Positions 1 to 6,516 are shown, counted from the first letter of the stretch. The stretch: 6,516 bases of DNA from Reyranella sp. (GCA_016780605.1 JADHLS010000310.1:1-6516); one strand, 5' to 3'. The notes: generated by a model from the letters alone, not told the origin. Made by a program: numbers and translations.

Positions 1-118
1 CATGACGGTCCCCGAAGAACTTTCCCGCCAGTACCGATTCGCGAAGCGGCGGGCATTCAACAGGCGCTTCCGCCTGAGATGCCGCCAAGGAGCCTGCAAT
101 CGTCGCTTCATCGGTCAT
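1..118 (-). CDS. Start of a T6SS operon gene, possibly a second TssC-like sheath protein (partial, cut by window edge)
   Basis: The reading frame opens with ATG at 116-118 and stays open to position 1, giving 39 residues that begin MTDEATIAGSLAAS and end LRESVLAGKFFGDRH. An ATG five bases further upstream (121-123) is followed at once by an in-frame TGA after two codons, so 118 is the likely start. The gene lies 57 bases after tssC on the same strand and is probably co-transcribed with it. The acidic/alanine-rich leader followed by a short amphipathic segment (LRESVLAGKFFGD) resembles the disordered N terminus plus helix of TssC proteins, and some alphaproteobacterial T6SS loci, such as that of Agrobacterium, carry two tssC genes in a row. 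The paralogue call is inference from context and a very short segment; another T6SS component is possible. The ribosome binding site is unusual: its best candidate lies in a hairpin stem (128-152). Confidence 0.5.
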   Translation of the reverse strand, partial: MTDEATIAGSLAASQAEAPVECPPLRESVLAGKFFGDRH

Positions 119-127
119 GGCATGCCG

Positions 128-152
128 TTCCCGCCGGTTCTTGCCGGCGGGG
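128..152 (-). promoter_or_regulatory. Intercistronic hairpin overlapping the ribosome binding site of the gene after tssC
   Basis: Positions 130-137 (CCCGCCGG) and 144-151 (CCGGCGGG) form a perfect 8-bp GC stem with a 6-base loop, and a G-U pair (129/152) could extend it in RNA. In the minus-strand transcript the 3' arm contains the best Shine-Dalgarno-like stretch (GGCGGGAA, 128-135), about nine bases before the ATG at 118. Folding would therefore hide this site. No run of U follows the stem, so it is not a standard intrinsic terminator. It may tune translation of the downstream gene or stabilise the 3' end of the tssBC message. The pairing is seen in the sequence; the function is inferred. 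Confidence 0.45.
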
Positions 153-175
153 CCAAGTCAAAGTGGGACGCGTAC

Positions 176-1669
176 TCAGGCCTTTTGCGGGATGCTGGCG
201 ACCATGCGCAGGCTGGCGGTCAGCTCCTCCATCTGCAGCCAAGGCCGCAGATAAGCGATGGCATTGTACGAGCCTGGCTTGCCGGGGATCTCCTTCACCT
301 CGACGCGAGCCTCGCGCAGCGGGAAGCGGGACTTCATGTCCTGGCCGGCGTCGACGTTGGGATTGACGTAGTTCTGGATCCACCGATTGAGCCACGTCTC
401 GACGTTGCTGGCTTCCATGAAGCTGCCGATCTTGTCGCGCGCCATCACCTTCAGGTAATGGGCGAAGCGGCTGGTCGCCATGATGTAGGGCAGCCGTGCC
501 GAGATGGCCGCATTGGCGGTGGCCTCGGGCCGGTCGTACTTCTTGGGCTTCTGAGCCGTCTGGCCGCCGAAGAACACCGCGTAGTCGGTATTCTTGTAAT
601 GGCAGAGCGGCAGGAAGCCCTGGTTGGACAACTCGAACTCGCGGCGATCGGTGATGCCGATCTCGGTCGGGCACTTGGTGTCGAGGTCGCCGTCATCCGA
701 CGTGAAGACGTGGGTGGGAAGGTTCTCCACCTTGCCGCCGCCCTCGGCGCCGCGGATCGCGGTGCAGAAGCCGGTCTGGGCAAAGGCATCGGTCAGCCGC
801 GCGCCCATGACATAGGCGGCATTCGACCAGCAGTAGTGTTCGTGATCCATGGCCAGCGCCTTGCCGCGGGCGTCGATTGGCGCTTCCTCATACTCGAACT
901 CGTCGATCGGCTTGGTCGCCTTGCCGTAAGGCAGTCGGGCGATCACGCGCGGCATGACGAGGCTGACGAACCGCGAATCCTCGCTGTCACGGAAGGAGCG
1001 CCACTTCCCGAACTCGACCGTGTCGAAGATCTTCGCAAGATCGCGCGGCTTGGACAATTCGGTCCACGACTCGAACCCGAACATCCCGGCGCCGGCCGCG
1101 GTGACGAACGGCGCGAAGGCGCCGGCCGCGATGTTCGACATCAGGCGCAACGTCTCGAGGTCGTCCGGATGGTTCGTCCATTCGTAGTCGCCGATCAAGG
1201 CGCCGTACGGCTCGCCGCCCGGCGTGCCGAACTCGTTCTCATAGATCTTCTTGAACAGTTGGCTCTGATCGAACTCGATGGCGCGGCTGAGGTCGCGGCC
1301 CAGCTCACGCTTGGTCATGTTAAGCACGCGCAGCTTCAGCGAGGTGCCGGTCTCCGAGTTCTGTACGAGATAGTGCAGGCCGCGCCAGCTGCCTTCGAGC
1401 TTCAGGAACTTCGGATCATGCATGATCTCGTTGAGTTGGGCCGACATCTTGGCGTCGATGGCCTTGACCGCCTTGTCGAACGTCCGGGTGAGGTTGCGGT
1501 CGAAGGTGACGGTGCCGGCGAGCGCCTGCTCGACGAGCGTCTTGACGAGCTCCTGGGCGCGATCAGGTTCGGTCTGCTTGGTGTTGGTGATGATCTGATC
1601 GAGCAGGCCGGGCGCCGACTCTACCGTCGCCTCGGCAGCTGCTTGCGGAGCGCTCTTTGCGTCGGCCAT
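176..1669 (-). CDS. tssC: TssC (VipB/ImpD family), large subunit of the T6SS contractile sheath
   Basis: Encodes 497 residues, the usual TssC length (about 490-500). TssC pairs with TssB, and the heterodimers polymerise in the cytoplasm into the sheath around the Hcp tube; contraction drives the injector outward. Family signatures are visible along the whole protein: [11 protein letters not shown] (92-102), [16 protein letters not shown] (147-162), [12 protein letters not shown] (223-234), [16 protein letters not shown] (305-320), [13 protein letters not shown] (332-344), NTDYAVFF (360-367) and [16 protein letters not shown] (401-416). Residues 1-20 are alanine-rich and probably disordered. 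Residues 21-31 ([11 protein letters not shown]) resemble the N-terminal helix of VipB known to be gripped by ClpV. The ATG at 1667-1669 lies three bases after the tssB stop and is preceded by GGAGG with 8-base spacing inside the end of tssB, so translation is probably coupled. The gene appears intact, with stop TGA at 176-178. Confidence 0.97.
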   Translation of the reverse strand: MADAKSAPQAAAEATVESAPGLLDQIITNTKQTEPDRAQELVKTLVEQALAGTVTFDRNLTRTFDKAVKAIDAKMSAQLNEIMHDPKFLKLEGSWRGLHYLVQNSETGTSLKLRVLNMTKRELGRDLSRAIEFDQSQLFKKIYENEFGTPGGEPYGALIGDYEWTNHPDDLETLRLMSNIAAGAFAPFVTAAGAGMFGFESWTELSKPRDLAKIFDTVEFGKWRSFRDSEDSRFVSLVMPRVIARLPYGKATKPIDEFEYEEAPIDARGKALAMDHEHYCWSNAAYVMGARLTDAFAQTGFCTAIRGAEGGGKVENLPTHVFTSDDGDLDTKCPTEIGITDRREFELSNQGFLPLCHYKNTDYAVFFGGQTAQKPKKYDRPEATANAAISARLPYIMATSRFAHYLKVMARDKIGSFMEASNVETWLNRWIQNYVNPNVDAGQDMKSRFPLREARVEVKEIPGKPGSYNAIAYLRPWLQMEELTASLRMVASIPQKA

Positions 1670-1672
1670 CTG

Positions 1673-2182
1673 CTAACCCTCCGACTTCTTGATACCGAGT
1701 TCGCCGGACAGCGATTTGAGTTCCTCTTCCGAGCGAAGCACCTGCTCGAGCAGGTTCTCGAGCTCCTGCGAGCGATCGGCCTTGCTCATGAGGTCGCGCA
1801 GCTTCTCGCGGGTCTCGAGCAGTGCCGCCAGGGCGGGGACCTGCTTGACGACCTGCACGGGATCGAAGTCGTCCATCGACGTGAACTTGAGATCGACAGC
1901 CATCTGCGTGCCGTCGTCGGCAAGCTTGTTGTCGACCTTGAGCTTCAGGCCGGGGGCCATGTTGGCCATCACGTCGTTGAAGTTGTCACGGTCGATCTGG
2001 GTGAACTTGCGATCCGTCAGAGGTTTCAGCGGCGTCGTCGGATCACCGGAGAAGTCTCCCATGATGCCTACCACGAAGGGCAGCTCCCGCATGATCTGGG
2101 CGCCTTCGGTCTCGACTTCGTAGGTGATGTGCACTCGGGGTTTGCGCACACGATTCAGCTTGTCGTGTATACTGGCGCTCAT
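1673..2182 (-). CDS. tssB: TssB (VipA/ImpC family), small subunit of the T6SS contractile sheath
   Basis: Encodes 169 residues from the ATG at 2180-2182. TssB forms the sheath with TssC, encoded three bases downstream. Recognisable family segments are [13 protein letters not shown] (16-28), [14 protein letters not shown] (33-46), [19 protein letters not shown] (55-73), [12 protein letters not shown] (97-108) and a C-terminal helical part rich in Leu, Glu and Lys (about 112-163), which in homologues packs against TssC. A GTG at 2189-2191 would add three residues, but it directly abuts the Shine-Dalgarno sequence AGGAGG (2192-2197) and cannot serve it. The ATG at 2182 sits nine bases after AGGAGG and is preferred. 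Stop is TAG at 1673-1675. tssB is the first gene of the operon tssB-tssC-(next gene) and starts back to back with tssA across a 250-base gap, so the operon promoter should lie in that gap. Confidence 0.97.
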   Translation of the reverse strand: MSASIHDKLNRVRKPRVHITYEVETEGAQIMRELPFVVGIMGDFSGDPTTPLKPLTDRKFTQIDRDNFNDVMANMAPGLKLKVDNKLADDGTQMAVDLKFTSMDDFDPVQVVKQVPALAALLETREKLRDLMSKADRSQELENLLEQVLRSEEELKSLSGELGIKKSEG

Positions 2183-2191
2183 CGCAGACAC

Positions 2192-2197
2192 CCTCCT
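2192..2197 (-). promoter_or_regulatory. Strong ribosome binding site of tssB, decides its start codon
   Basis: The minus strand reads AGGAGG here, a full anti-16S match. Spacing is zero to a GTG (2189-2191) and nine bases to the ATG at 2180-2182, so the ATG is the start. This strong site fits the need for large amounts of sheath protein. Confidence 0.8.
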
Positions 2198-2397
2198 GTA
2201 TGTAGATTACTCTTGCCGACTAGGGCCGTCCATGGGCCGGGTCCGCAACTCCTACCTGTAACGCGGCGCACTTCTCCAATCGCTGGCAGGCGCCGTCGAC
2301 ATCTACGCTCAGCATAGCCACAACGACTAGCCGCGAACGTGATCAAAAGCACATTCTGTCCTGCGTTTGGCTCTTCATCCTGGCGACGCTGAGATTG

Positions 2398-2403
2398 TAT
2401 CAT
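2398..2403 (+). promoter_or_regulatory. Candidate -10 element for tssA
   Basis: TATCAT matches the sigma-70 -10 consensus TATAAT at five of six positions and lies in a small AT-rich patch 29 bases before the tssA ATG. The hexamer about 18 bases upstream (TTCATC, 2374-2379) is a poor -35. A transcript starting near 2410 would leave a leader of about 23 bases, enough for the GGGTGG ribosome binding site at 2420-2425. This is a weak prediction from sequence alone. Confidence 0.3.
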
Positions 2404-2432
2404 AAACGACCAGTCCTGCGGGTGGCTTCATC

Positions 2433-3533
2433 ATGATTGCGGAACTCGAGACAGCCGACTTCGAGGCGATCCTCGCCCCCCTTGCCGGCGACCAGCCGAC
2501 CGGCGTCGATCTCCGACAGGACGTCGCGCCCAACTCCATCTACTTCCGCCTTCGCGACGCACGCGCCCAGGCGCGCGACGCCGAGCGCCAGGCCGACGCT
2601 CAGGGTGCCGACGACAATCTCCTGGCGCTTTGGCGCCCGGTCTCGACGCTGGCGATCGACGCCCTGAAGTCGGCTTCCAAGGACCTTGAAATTGCAACTT
2701 GGCTGACGGAAGCCCTGGTGCGGATCGCCGGCTTGCGCGGCCTGATGGCCGGCGCCTCGATCCTCGGCGGGCTCGTGGAGCGACATTGGGACGGCCTCTA
2801 TCCCATGCCCGACGACAGCGGCATGGAAGACCGTGTCATGGCCGTTGCCGGCCTCTCGGGCCAAGGGGCCGACGGGACATTGATGCAGCCCTTGCGGAAG
2901 TCGGTCCTGTTCAGCCGGGCCGACGGGTCGTCCTTCAGCGTGTGGCAGTACCAGGCGGCGCTCGAGTTGGCGGGCATCACCGATCCCGCGCGGCGCGCCC
3001 AGCGCATCGATTCGGGTGTGCTGCCCTTTGAAGAGGTCGAGAAGGAGGCGCGGCTGGCGGGCGGCGCTCACTGGACCAAGCAGCTCGAGGTCGTCTCGCA
3101 GGCTCTCGCGGCATGGAAAGCGATGGAGAAGGCGTTCGACGAGAAGGCCGGGCAGGCGAGTCCCGCCGTCAACCGGGTGCGCGAGTTGCTGGAATTCGTG
3201 GTGGAAGCGTGCCGCCGGTTCGCGCCGGTGGAGACGGCAGACGCATCGGAGGGGCCGATGGACGCAGCAGCGGGTAACGGCGTGGCGGTCGCCTCTGCGC
3301 CGGGGGCCATTTCCGGCCGCGAGCAAGCGCTGCGGCAGCTCACCGAGATTGCGGCGTGGTTCAAGCGAAACGAGCCCAGCTCGCCGATCGGCTTCACGTT
3401 GGACGAAGCGGTGCGGCGGGCGCGCCTGGGCTGGCCGGAGCTTGTGGCGGAACTCGTCTCGGACGAGACCGCCCGCTATTCCCTGCTGACGAGCGCCGGC
3501 ATCAAGCCACCCAGCAACGAGCCGCAGCAGTAG
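2433..3533 (+). CDS. tssA: TssA (ImpA family), T6SS assembly initiator and cap protein
   Basis: Encodes 366 residues. TssA binds the baseplate and primes Hcp tube and TssBC sheath growth. The ImpA N-terminal domain is clear at about residues 8-150: GDQPTGVDLR (19-28), YFRLRDARAQARDAER (37-52), SKDLEIATWLTEAL (82-95) and HWDGLYPMPDDSGMEDR (118-134). A mostly helical middle part (about 165-265) is followed by an Ala/Gly/Glu linker (about 266-293) and a compact C-terminal domain (about 295-360) containing REQALRQLTEIAAWFKRNEP and SSPIGFTLDEAVRRA. The length and this C terminus match the short TssA class (like Pseudomonas TssA1, about 344 residues) rather than long forms with an extended C-terminal region; the class assignment is inference. 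The ATG at 2433 has GGGTGG seven bases upstream. Stop is TAG at 3531-3533. It is the only plus-strand gene here, divergent from tssB and convergent with hcp, so it needs its own promoter. Confidence 0.94.
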   Translation: MIAELETADFEAILAPLAGDQPTGVDLRQDVAPNSIYFRLRDARAQARDAERQADAQGADDNLLALWRPVSTLAIDALKSASKDLEIATWLTEALVRIAGLRGLMAGASILGGLVERHWDGLYPMPDDSGMEDRVMAVAGLSGQGADGTLMQPLRKSVLFSRADGSSFSVWQYQAALELAGITDPARRAQRIDSGVLPFEEVEKEARLAGGAHWTKQLEVVSQALAAWKAMEKAFDEKAGQASPAVNRVRELLEFVVEACRRFAPVETADASEGPMDAAAGNGVAVASAPGAISGREQALRQLTEIAAWFKRNEPSSPIGFTLDEAVRRARLGWPELVAELVSDETARYSLLTSAGIKPPSNEPQQ

Positions 3534-3553
3534 CTGCCGCAGCCCTCTCGTGG

Positions 3554-3579
3554 GAGCCGGTGCATGATGGCACCGGCCC
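3554..3579. terminator. Hairpin between convergent tssA and hcp, possible bidirectional terminator
   Basis: GCCGGTGC (3556-3563) and GCACCGGC (3570-3577) pair perfectly over 8 bp with loop ATGATG. Skipping the bulged A at 3555, two further G-C pairs (3553-3554 with 3578-3579) extend it. It sits in the 78-base gap between the tssA stop (3533) and the hcp stop (3612), where a terminator serving both directions is expected. Neither strand shows a U-run after the stem, so termination efficiency is uncertain; it may instead protect mRNA 3' ends. This is the only strong structure in the gap. Confidence 0.55.
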
Positions 3580-3611
3580 GCTTGATGTGAAGTGCTGATG
3601 ATGGAAGCTGC

Positions 3612-4088
3612 TCAGCTCGCTTTCATGGCGAGCAGGTCGTAGGAGACGACATCGCCCTTCTTGATCTGGCCCGACTTGTCGAGCGGCGTGGGGGTGACCA
3701 TGACCTTGAGGAAGTTGAGCGACAGGCTCTCCATCGGGTTCTCGCCGCCCGAGCTCAACGAGTAGCTGCTGACGCCGCAATCGGTGAGCTCGAACGTCAG
3801 GAACGTTTCGGTCTTTTGCTTGGTGGTCGTGTTCATCTTGATCTCGACCTTGGTGTCGAACGTTCCGGCCACCGAGTCCTGGTAGAGCTTCGCCGACGCC
3901 TTGTCGAAATGCTTGGTGACGACGATCTCGCTCACGTTGGGCGCCGAGCTCTCGCGTGTGTTGCCGCCGGCGCCGCTGCTGACGGATCGCCCGACTCCAT
4001 ACTGGAACGAGTTCAACTCGATCCAGTCTTTGTAACCCTCGGTCGTTACGTCACCGGGGATGCTGCCGAACTTCATGTAGATTGGCAC
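3612..4088 (-). CDS. hcp: Hcp (TssD), T6SS tube and exported ring protein
   Basis: Encodes 158 residues, close to the usual Hcp length of about 160-170. Hcp forms hexameric rings that stack into the inner tube, is released into the medium or target cell, and can carry effectors in its lumen. The family pattern is visible: MPIYMKFGSIPGD (1-13), WIELNSFQYGVGR (22-34), a Gly/Ser loop (37-43), SEIVVTKHFDKASAKLY (53-69), ETFLTFELTDCGVSSYS (93-109) and ESLSLNFLKVMVTPTP (119-134). It has no signal peptide or membrane segment, as expected for a T6SS substrate, and no C-terminal effector extension. The start is GTG at 4086-4088, with GGAGGT (4094-4099) five bases upstream; the next in-frame ATG (4076) is 17 bases from that site and would delete the conserved MPIY start. 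It lies 44 bases after clpV on the same strand, with no terminator between, so co-transcription is likely. Stop is TGA at 3612-3614. Confidence 0.97.
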   Translation of the reverse strand: MPIYMKFGSIPGDVTTEGYKDWIELNSFQYGVGRSVSSGAGGNTRESSAPNVSEIVVTKHFDKASAKLYQDSVAGTFDTKVEIKMNTTTKQKTETFLTFELTDCGVSSYSLSSGGENPMESLSLNFLKVMVTPTPLDKSGQIKKGDVVSYDLLAMKAS

Positions 4089-4093
4089 TGTCG

Positions 4094-4099
4094 ACCTCC
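4094..4099 (-). promoter_or_regulatory. Ribosome binding site of hcp, supports a GTG start
   Basis: GGAGGT on the minus strand lies five bases before the GTG at 4086-4088. The nearest downstream in-frame ATG is 17 bases away, too far to use it, so the GTG is chosen. Confidence 0.75.
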
Positions 4100-4132
4100 G
4101 TTGGAGAAAGCCACTGGGGATTATCCACGCGT

Positions 4133-6516
4133 TTACGGTTTGTTGATGGCAAAGAAAAACAACCCGTCCGGATTCAGTCCTGCGTGAATGCTGTTAATCG
4201 GCTGATTGTCCGCCATTCGCGCCAGCACTTCGGATGATAGCTCGGGAAGCAACGTGCGCGTCAGAATGTTTTCGACGTTTCGAGCGCCCGAGCTGCTTTC
4301 GGTGCAACGCGCCGCGATCGTCTCGACCAGCTGGGGTGCCCAATCGAAGGTGGCGCGATAGCTGTCGCGCACGCGTGCGCGAATCCGCTCGAGCTGCATG
4401 ACCACGATCTGGCGGATAATTTCGTCAGGAAGCGGGAAATATGGCACCAGCGTCACGCGTCCGAGGAACGCCGGCTTGAAGTACTTCGCCAACTCCGGGC
4501 GCAGGGCGTCGGTCAGCCCCGAGGCATCCGGCGCGGTTTCCGGATCGGCGAACAGCTTGTTGATCAAGTCCGTACCGGCATTGCTTGTCATGATGATGAC
4601 GGTGTTCTTGAAATCGATGTCGCGGCCTTCGCCGTCCTTCATGTTGCCCTTGTCGAACACTGAGTAGAACACGTCCTGAACGCCGGGATGCGCCTTCTCC
4701 ATTTCGTCGAGCAGTACGACACTGTACGGACGGCGCCGCACTGCCTCGGTGAGGACACCGCCTTCGCCGTAGCCGACGTAGCCTGGCGGGCTGCCCATCA
4801 GAAGGCTGACTTTGTGCTCTTCCTTGAACTCGGCCATGTTGATGGTCGTGACGTTCTGCTCGCCGCCATAGAGCAGCTGGGCCAGGGTCAAAGCCGTCTC
4901 GGTCTTGCCGACGCCCGAGGTGCCGACGAACAGGAAGACACCGATCGGTCGGCGCGGGTCGGTCAAGCCGGCCCGGCTTGTACGGATGGCCTGGGCGACA
5001 GCCTCCATCGCATGGGTCTGGCCAACCACGCGGCGCTCCATCGCCTCGCGCAGATTGAGCACGGTGCGGATCTCGTCGGCCTGCATGCGGCGGGCGGGGA
5101 TGCCGGTCCAGCTCTCGACGATGTCGGCGATTGCCTGTCCGTCGACGACGGGGAAGATCAGCGGCTGCTCGCCCTGCAATTCGCGCAGTTGCTTGGAGAG
5201 CGTCGCGAGCTCGGCACGGGCCGCTTCGCCGTCGCTCGCCGTCGCTCCATCGCCGGCGTCGCTCGGTGTCGCCGCGGCAGCGTCGATCCTGGCGCGCACG
5301 GCATCGATCTTCGAGACGATCTCGCGCTCGGCCTCCCAACGCTGGTTGAGCTTGGCAAGTTCGTCGCTCGCCTGCTGGCGTTCGGCGGTGAGTTCGGCGC
5401 GCCGCGCACCATGATCGGCGCCGGCGGACATCTCGCGGTCGATGATCTTCAGCTCGGTGTCGATCAGGCTGATGCGGCGTTGCCGATCGTCGATCGGCGC
5501 CGGGATGGCGTTCTGGCTCATCGCCACGCGCGCGCACGCAGTGTCGATCAGGCTGACGGCCTTGTCGGGCAACTGCCGCGCCGGGATGTAGCGTGCCGAC
5601 AAGCGAACGGCTTCGCTGACGGCTTCGTCGAGGATCCGCACCTTGTGGTGCATCTCGAGGGTCGAAACGAGACCGCGGATCATGGCCGTCGCCATCTTCT
5701 CACCGGGCTCCTCGACCTTCACCGGCTGGAAGCGGCGGGTGAGGGCGGCGTCCTTCTCGAAGTACTTCTTGTACTCGGCCCATGTCGTCGCCGCGATGGT
5801 GCGCAGCTCGCCGCGGGCAAGGGCAGGCTTCAGGAGATTGGCGGCGTCGTTCTGTCCAGCCTGTCCGCCCGCGCCGATCAGGGTGTGGGCCTCGTCGATG
5901 AACAGGATGATCGGCTTGGCGCTGGACTTGGTTTCCTCGATCACCGATTTGAGCCGATTCTCGAACTCGCCCTTCACGCCGGCGCCGGCCTGCAGCAGGC
6001 CGAGATCGAGCGTGCGCAGGGTGACATCGCGTAACGCCGGCGGCACGTCGCCCGATGCAATGCGCAGCGCCAGTCCCTCGACCACCGCGGTCTTTCCGAC
6101 GCCGGCTTCGCCGGTGAGGATCGGATTGTTCTGCCGGCGGCGCGTCAGGATATCGACCATCTGCCGGATCTCGATGTCGCGGCCGAGGATGGGATCGATC
6201 TTGCCCGCCTTCGCCTGTGCCGTCAGATCGATGGTGAATTGGTCGAGAGCGCCCGATCCGCCGGGTCGGGGATCTGCCGAGCCCGTCGCGGCCGCTTCCG
6301 AGCCCGCCGCCTGGCTGGTCGCCTGCGCCGTCTCCACGGTGTTCGCGCAAATGGTGAGATAATCGCTCTTCAGCGTGTCCGGCTGGATCGCGCCGAGATA
6401 GGCCGACGCGCCGATCGTCCGTCGGGCCAGCATGTCGTCGGCGAGCAACGCCCAGATCAGGTGACCCGAGCGCACGCGGCTCGCGCCTTGCTCGACGGAG
6501 GCCAGCAGCCAGGCCT
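4133..6516 (-). CDS. clpV: ClpV (TssH), AAA+ unfoldase that recycles the T6SS sheath (N terminus beyond window)
   Basis: The frame is open from the right edge to TAA at 4133-4135, giving 793 visible residues (numbered from the edge). ClpV proteins are usually about 870-900 residues, so perhaps 80-100 N-terminal residues lie outside. A GTG at 6475 is not the start, because the frame continues upstream as AWLLASVEQGASR, part of the ClpV N-domain that binds TssC. ClpV is a hexameric Hsp100 ATPase that pulls contracted TssBC sheaths apart. Visible features: end of the N-domain (1-60), a low-complexity Ala/Gly/Ser linker (62-90), first ATPase domain with Walker A GEAGVGKT (135-142), Walker B LFIDEA (204-209) and Arg pair (260-261), a coiled-coil middle region (about 345-450) with an Ala/Asp/Gly insert, second ATPase domain with Walker A GTSGVGKT (531-538), Walker B VVLLDE (599-604), SNAG (644-647) and sensor-2 GAR (743-745). 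All ATPase residues look intact. hcp follows after 44 bases. Confidence 0.96.
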   Translation of the reverse strand, partial: AWLLASVEQGASRVRSGHLIWALLADDMLARRTIGASAYLGAIQPDTLKSDYLTICANTVETAQATSQAAGSEAAATGSADPRPGGSGALDQFTIDLTAQAKAGKIDPILGRDIEIRQMVDILTRRRQNNPILTGEAGVGKTAVVEGLALRIASGDVPPALRDVTLRTLDLGLLQAGAGVKGEFENRLKSVIEETKSSAKPIILFIDEAHTLIGAGGQAGQNDAANLLKPALARGELRTIAATTWAEYKKYFEKDAALTRRFQPVKVEEPGEKMATAMIRGLVSTLEMHHKVRILDEAVSEAVRLSARYIPARQLPDKAVSLIDTACARVAMSQNAIPAPIDDRQRRISLIDTELKIIDREMSAGADHGARRAELTAERQQASDELAKLNQRWEAEREIVSKIDAVRARIDAAAATPSDAGDGATASDGEAARAELATLSKQLRELQGEQPLIFPVVDGQAIADIVESWTGIPARRMQADEIRTVLNLREAMERRVVGQTHAMEAVAQAIRTSRAGLTDPRRPIGVFLFVGTSGVGKTETALTLAQLLYGGEQNVTTINMAEFKEEHKVSLLMGSPPGYVGYGEGGVLTEAVRRRPYSVVLLDEMEKAHPGVQDVFYSVFDKGNMKDGEGRDIDFKNTVIIMTSNAGTDLINKLFADPETAPDASGLTDALRPELAKYFKPAFLGRVTLVPYFPLPDEIIRQIVVMQLERIRARVRDSYRATFDWAPQLVETIAARCTESSSGARNVENILTRTLLPELSSEVLARMADNQPINSIHAGLNPDGLFFFAINKP

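Larger units (their letters stand above)
2183..2432. promoter_or_regulatory. Divergent intergenic region between tssB and tssA, expected to hold promoters for both
   Basis: These 250 bases separate two genes transcribed away from each other, so both the tssB-tssC operon (minus) and tssA (plus) should be started from here. No credible small gene with a ribosome binding site and no tRNA-like structure was seen. The tssA-proximal end is locally AT-rich (about 2391-2406). For the minus strand a TGGACG/TAATCT pair with 17-base spacing exists (TAATCT at 2204-2209), but its predicted start would fall on the tssB ribosome binding site, so it is not a convincing promoter. I looked for a sigma-54 element (TGGCAC-N5-TTGCA type), which drives some T6SS operons, and found none on either strand. 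No clear operator palindrome was seen. Confidence 0.6.

Noticed and set aside
2..2317. A 771-codon open frame on the plus strand, antisense to tssC and tssB.
   Set aside because: It lies almost wholly opposite two clearly conserved genes, its translation has no recognisable domain and is rich in Arg/Ala/Leu/Gly/Val, and it has no credible ribosome binding site. High GC with G/C third positions commonly leaves such antisense frames open.
2218..2330. CGACTAG occurring twice (2218-2224 and 2324-2330) in the tssB-tssA gap, as possible paired operator sites.
   Set aside because: Only seven bases, with no matching flanks, no palindrome and no further copies seen; too weak to call a regulator site.
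2183..2432. Sigma-54 promoter for the T6SS operons.
   Set aside because: No TGGCAC-N5-TTGCA-like element with the invariant GG and GC spacing was found on either strand.
2400..3326. A 308-codon minus-strand open frame opposite tssA.
   Set aside because: tssA on the plus strand has clear ImpA-family signatures end to end; the reverse frame has none.
4121..4129. TTATCCACG, one mismatch from a DnaA box, between hcp and clpV.
   Set aside because: A single near-match with no cluster of further boxes, no AT-rich unwinding region and no replication genes; expected by chance.
4688..6034. A 448-codon open frame on the plus strand, antisense to clpV.
   Set aside because: It mirrors the conserved clpV coding sequence and has no recognisable protein family; a GC-driven shadow frame.
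6473..6475. GTG as the start codon of clpV.
   Set aside because: The frame remains open to the window edge with ClpV N-domain-like sequence upstream, and no ribosome binding site fits; the gene is cut by the edge.
1..6516. CRISPR arrays, tRNA or rRNA genes, insertion sequences, toxin-immunity pairs.
   Set aside because: No regularly spaced repeats, transposase-like frames, RNA-gene structures or effector/immunity genes were seen; coding sequence of T6SS core genes fills nearly all of the window.

Overview
This window carries the core of a type VI secretion system (T6SS), the contractile, phage-tail-like injector of Gram-negative bacteria. The DNA is GC-rich (roughly 60-65% by eye), with strong G/C preference at third codon positions. 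The protein flavour (an Hcp beginning MPIYMKFGSIPGDVTTEGYKDWIELNSF-like, and a possible second TssC after the first) recalls T6SS loci of Alphaproteobacteria such as Rhizobiales. That lineage guess is an inference from memory of family sequences, not a search result.

Layout from the right edge: a long minus-strand gene for the AAA+ unfoldase ClpV/TssH runs in from beyond position 6516 and stops at 4133. After 44 bases it is followed on the same strand by hcp (4088-3612), the tube and exported ring protein. A plus-strand tssA (2433-3533) faces hcp across a 78-base convergent gap containing a strong hairpin. A 250-base divergent gap (2183-2432) separates the start of tssA from the start of a second minus-strand operon: tssB (2182-1673), tssC (1669-176), and the first 39 codons of a further gene (118-1) cut by the left edge. 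Genes fill almost all of the window; the only non-coding stretches are these short gaps.

How the genes work together (established family knowledge): Hcp rings stack into the inner tube, TssB-TssC heterodimers polymerise around it as the contractile sheath, TssA caps and primes tube/sheath assembly at the baseplate, and ClpV disassembles the contracted sheath so the subunits can be reused. The window therefore holds the tail and recycling part of the machine. No baseplate (TssE/F/G/K), membrane complex (TssJ/L/M), VgrG spike, effector or immunity gene is visible, so these must lie outside the window or elsewhere.

Nothing here looks like a new kind of system. The points most worth a second look are the inverted position of tssA between the two minus-strand units, a hairpin that would bury the ribosome binding site of the gene after tssC, the identity of that truncated gene (possibly a second TssC paralogue), and a low-complexity insert in the ClpV middle domain. 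Long open frames antisense to tssB-tssC and clpV are judged to be GC-rich shadows.
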